Position numbers and translations under genes: made by a program. DNA of 23,307 nt. Origin: a virus. The notes under the pieces are model-generated. The model saw nothing but the letters and a program-made list of their open reading frames with translations, was not told where the DNA came from and made no database searches. The stretch spans positions 1 to 23,307 of the IMG/VR virus record IMGVR_UViG_3300025585_000172. One strand, given 5' to 3'. This document shows positions 21,608-23,307 of the stretch, one piece after another. The number at the start of each line of letters is the position of its first letter. Position 1 is the first letter of the stretch.

Positions 21608-23307
21608 CAGCCACCACCAAGTTGAGCGAGCAACCCTTCAATACCAGCCGGAGGCGCAGACGCAACAGGCTGTTCCGCACCCATACCCGGCATCGCCAAA
21701 CCGGGCTGCGCTTCAGGAGACATCGCAGCAGTTTCCTGCGCCTGACGTTCCTTCGCAGCCCGATCAACCTCAGACACCGCGTCATACAAACTCTTGGAAT
21801 CCACAAGAACCTTTCGGACAAGCAACGCAAGATCAGCAGGCTGATACGGGCCAGCAGGATTCGCGGCCTGCTGCTGAATCGAAGACAACAAAGCGGCTTC
21901 CACACCCTCCGCGATAATCCGATCATGTTCCATATCAGGATCAGCGATCAGAGGATCAGCCTCACGTGCCGACTCCTTCGACATCAAACCAGTACCGACA
22001 CGCTGACCCAAACCGATAATCAGATTGTTCACGTCCGAACCAGCGGCCGAATACGACACGTAATGGAAATCGGTTTCCCAAACCTTGTTCGGCGTGTAAT
22101 CCACCTTGCCGGCCGTCGCTCGACCCGGCATAAAAAACGACTTCGGAGTGTTACCCCAATACGCTTTCTCGATAGCGATAGCAACCTTATCCTCAGCCAA
22201 CAACGACTGAGCGAACGCTTCCTGTGCTTCCTGCACACGAAAATCGATCGTCGCGGACAGCACGTTCTCACCGCGACGGCCGGTACGAATGTTCGTGCCA
22301 GATTCACCACCGAACTCGGCGGGAATAGCACCCTCCAAACGTTCCTGACGTTCCAAACGATCCAACGCCTGCTCAGTCTTATAGCCCGGATTGACCTGCT
22401 GAATCTGAAGGTCGCCGCCCTTCAACACACCCAAAATGCCGGCCTTACCGTCCGCGAGCTGGACGATCTCCGGGTTCTCACCGGGGCGAGCCACCAAATA
22501 TTCGTCAGGGAAAATGCCTCGCTCAATAGCGATTTCGGTCAACGCTTGCAGTCTTGCACGCGTGTAATACATCCCCAACAGACCGTCAAACTGGCCGTGC
22601 GGCTTATCGAGAGTCGTACGGTTGGCGACGATAGCGAGCGGGACACCGGCACGGTTGACGATTCGTTCCAACTCCACAGAGTCCAAACCGGCGTTCTCAT
22701 GCGGAGTGAAATTGGGGTTTTCATCTGCACCCAACACACCCATGACGATCTCGTATTCGTCCACATACTCGATCAAAGTGAACATGGTGTCAGGATCAAC
22801 ACGACCCATACGCAAACGGCCGGCCACAAGCGGGCCATAGTTGTGCATCAGCCACGAATAAGGCTTCCGATACGTGAAAATGCAGTCGTACGGAACCGGG
22901 TTATCAAGGTCTTCCGAAGGACACGGGTAGGTGTCCAGCGGGTTACGGACGTGCCAACGGGGAACAAGCGTCTTGAAATCAGGTTTCAACACGACAGCCG
23001 ACGACGAATAAGCAAGCAGATGGCGTGCGCGACGACGCAACACCATCTTCATCCGGTTCTCATCCCACATCGCCAACATCGCCTTCTTACGAGTGTTAGC
23101 CAAATCCTTTGATCGTTCCGAACCTTCACGGAACGCCGGGAAATACGGGGACGGCATCGTGGAAGCGACACGCATCGACATCTGATCCAACCCTTGAACC
23201 AGCAGGTTGGCAACCGAAGAACGGGCGTTGCGATCCAACTCGTTCAACGGGACAATGATGTCACCGTTGGCGAGTTCACGTACAGCCTGCATCTGCTGAT
23301 GCACCGA
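21607..23307 (-). CDS. Portal protein, N-terminus beyond right edge
   Basis: The frame is open to the window end, so the 5' part is missing; an internal GTG at 23304 is only the first start-like codon in view. At least 566 codons are visible. Features fitting a phage portal are the helical N-terminal region (LDRNARSSVANLLVQGLDQM), HVRNPLDTYPCPSEDLDNPV (about 120-140), a central part with VPLAIVANRTTLDKPHGQFDG (split: VPLAIVANRT and HGQFDGLLGMYYTRARLQAL), GGESGTNIRTGRRGENVLSA (about 330-350) and the crown-type end with MSKESAREADPLIADPDMEH followed by an Ala/Gln/Pro-rich tail. The portal ring is the DNA gate of the head. It is the first gene in view of the head module, with scaffold and capsid further downstream. 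The terminase is expected upstream, outside the window. Confidence 0.8.
   Translation of the reverse strand, partial: SVHQQMQAVRELANGDIIVPLNELDRNARSSVANLLVQGLDQMSMRVASTMPSPYFPAFREGSERSKDLANTRKKAMLAMWDENRMKMVLRRRARHLLAYSSSAVVLKPDFKTLVPRWHVRNPLDTYPCPSEDLDNPVPYDCIFTYRKPYSWLMHNYGPLVAGRLRMGRVDPDTMFTLIEYVDEYEIVMGVLGADENPNFTPHENAGLDSVELERIVNRAGVPLAIVANRTTLDKPHGQFDGLLGMYYTRARLQALTEIAIERGIFPDEYLVARPGENPEIVQLADGKAGILGVLKGGDLQIQQVNPGYKTEQALDRLERQERLEGAIPAEFGGESGTNIRTGRRGENVLSATIDFRVQEAQEAFAQSLLAEDKVAIAIEKAYWGNTPKSFFMPGRATAGKVDYTPNKVWETDFHYVSYSAAGSDVNNLIIGLGQRVGTGLMSKESAREADPLIADPDMEHDRIIAEGVEAALLSSIQQQAANPAGPYQPADLALLVRKVLVDSKSLYDAVSEVDRAAKERQAQETAAMSPEAQPGLAMPGMGAEQPVASAPPAGIEGLLAQLGGG

Noticed and set aside
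21622-23112. Long open frame on the plus strand (496 codons) opposite the portal gene
   Set aside because: It is antisense to a well-supported portal gene; the product is Arg/His/Thr-rich with no domain-like pattern, as expected from the complement of a coding sequence.

Overview
The window is a segment of a tailed-phage genome, or of a prophage or metagenomic phage contig. It carries the virion-structure and lysis modules. Every supported gene lies on the minus strand, so transcription runs from right to left. Genes are packed tightly, and many stop and start codons overlap (TGATG, ATGA, TAATG or GTGA), which suggests translational coupling. I saw no plus-strand gene, tRNA, rRNA, CRISPR array, transposase or integrase.

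In transcription order, the right part (13.3-23.3 kb) is the head module. It holds a portal protein cut by the window edge, a small linker-like protein, a very large 1568-residue probable internal or ejection protein, three further probable internal virion proteins, a scaffold protein and an N4-gp56-type major capsid protein. A strong minus-strand terminator follows the capsid gene, and a promoter-like site precedes the scaffold gene, so scaffold plus capsid may form one high-expression unit.

The middle part (2.9-12.3 kb) encodes appendages. There is a small conserved structural protein, a fibre-like protein with a trimerisation-type motif, a 59-residue protein with a chaperone-like YLAWVTEGNT motif, a Ser/Thr/Gly repeat protein whose C-terminal domain is duplicated in the next gene, a CxxC small protein, a family 4-type glycosyltransferase, a tiny Lys-rich protein, a connector/adaptor candidate, a beta-propeller-like nozzle candidate, a decapeptide-repeat fibre and a fibronectin-type adhesin. 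No tape measure, sheath or long-tail gene is visible, so a short-tailed (podovirus-like) virion fits best.

The left part (0-2.9 kb) is the lysis cassette. It holds an M15-type peptidase endolysin with a peptidoglycan-binding domain, a secreted Ser/Thr/Pro-rich protein, two small two-segment membrane proteins (holin candidates), a one-segment membrane protein, and an out-of-frame overlapping 47-residue lipoprotein gene. A further small gene runs off the left edge.

The host is inferred, not shown. Several small proteins resemble actinobacteriophage families from memory. The endolysin architecture and the Thr-rich linker with its C-terminal helical and basic tail also recall actinobacterial (possibly Acidimicrobiia-like) proteins. 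Base composition is moderate, with sampled 60-base lines between about 42% and 62% GC, which argues against a very high-GC Streptomyces-type host and is compatible with freshwater or marine actinobacteria.
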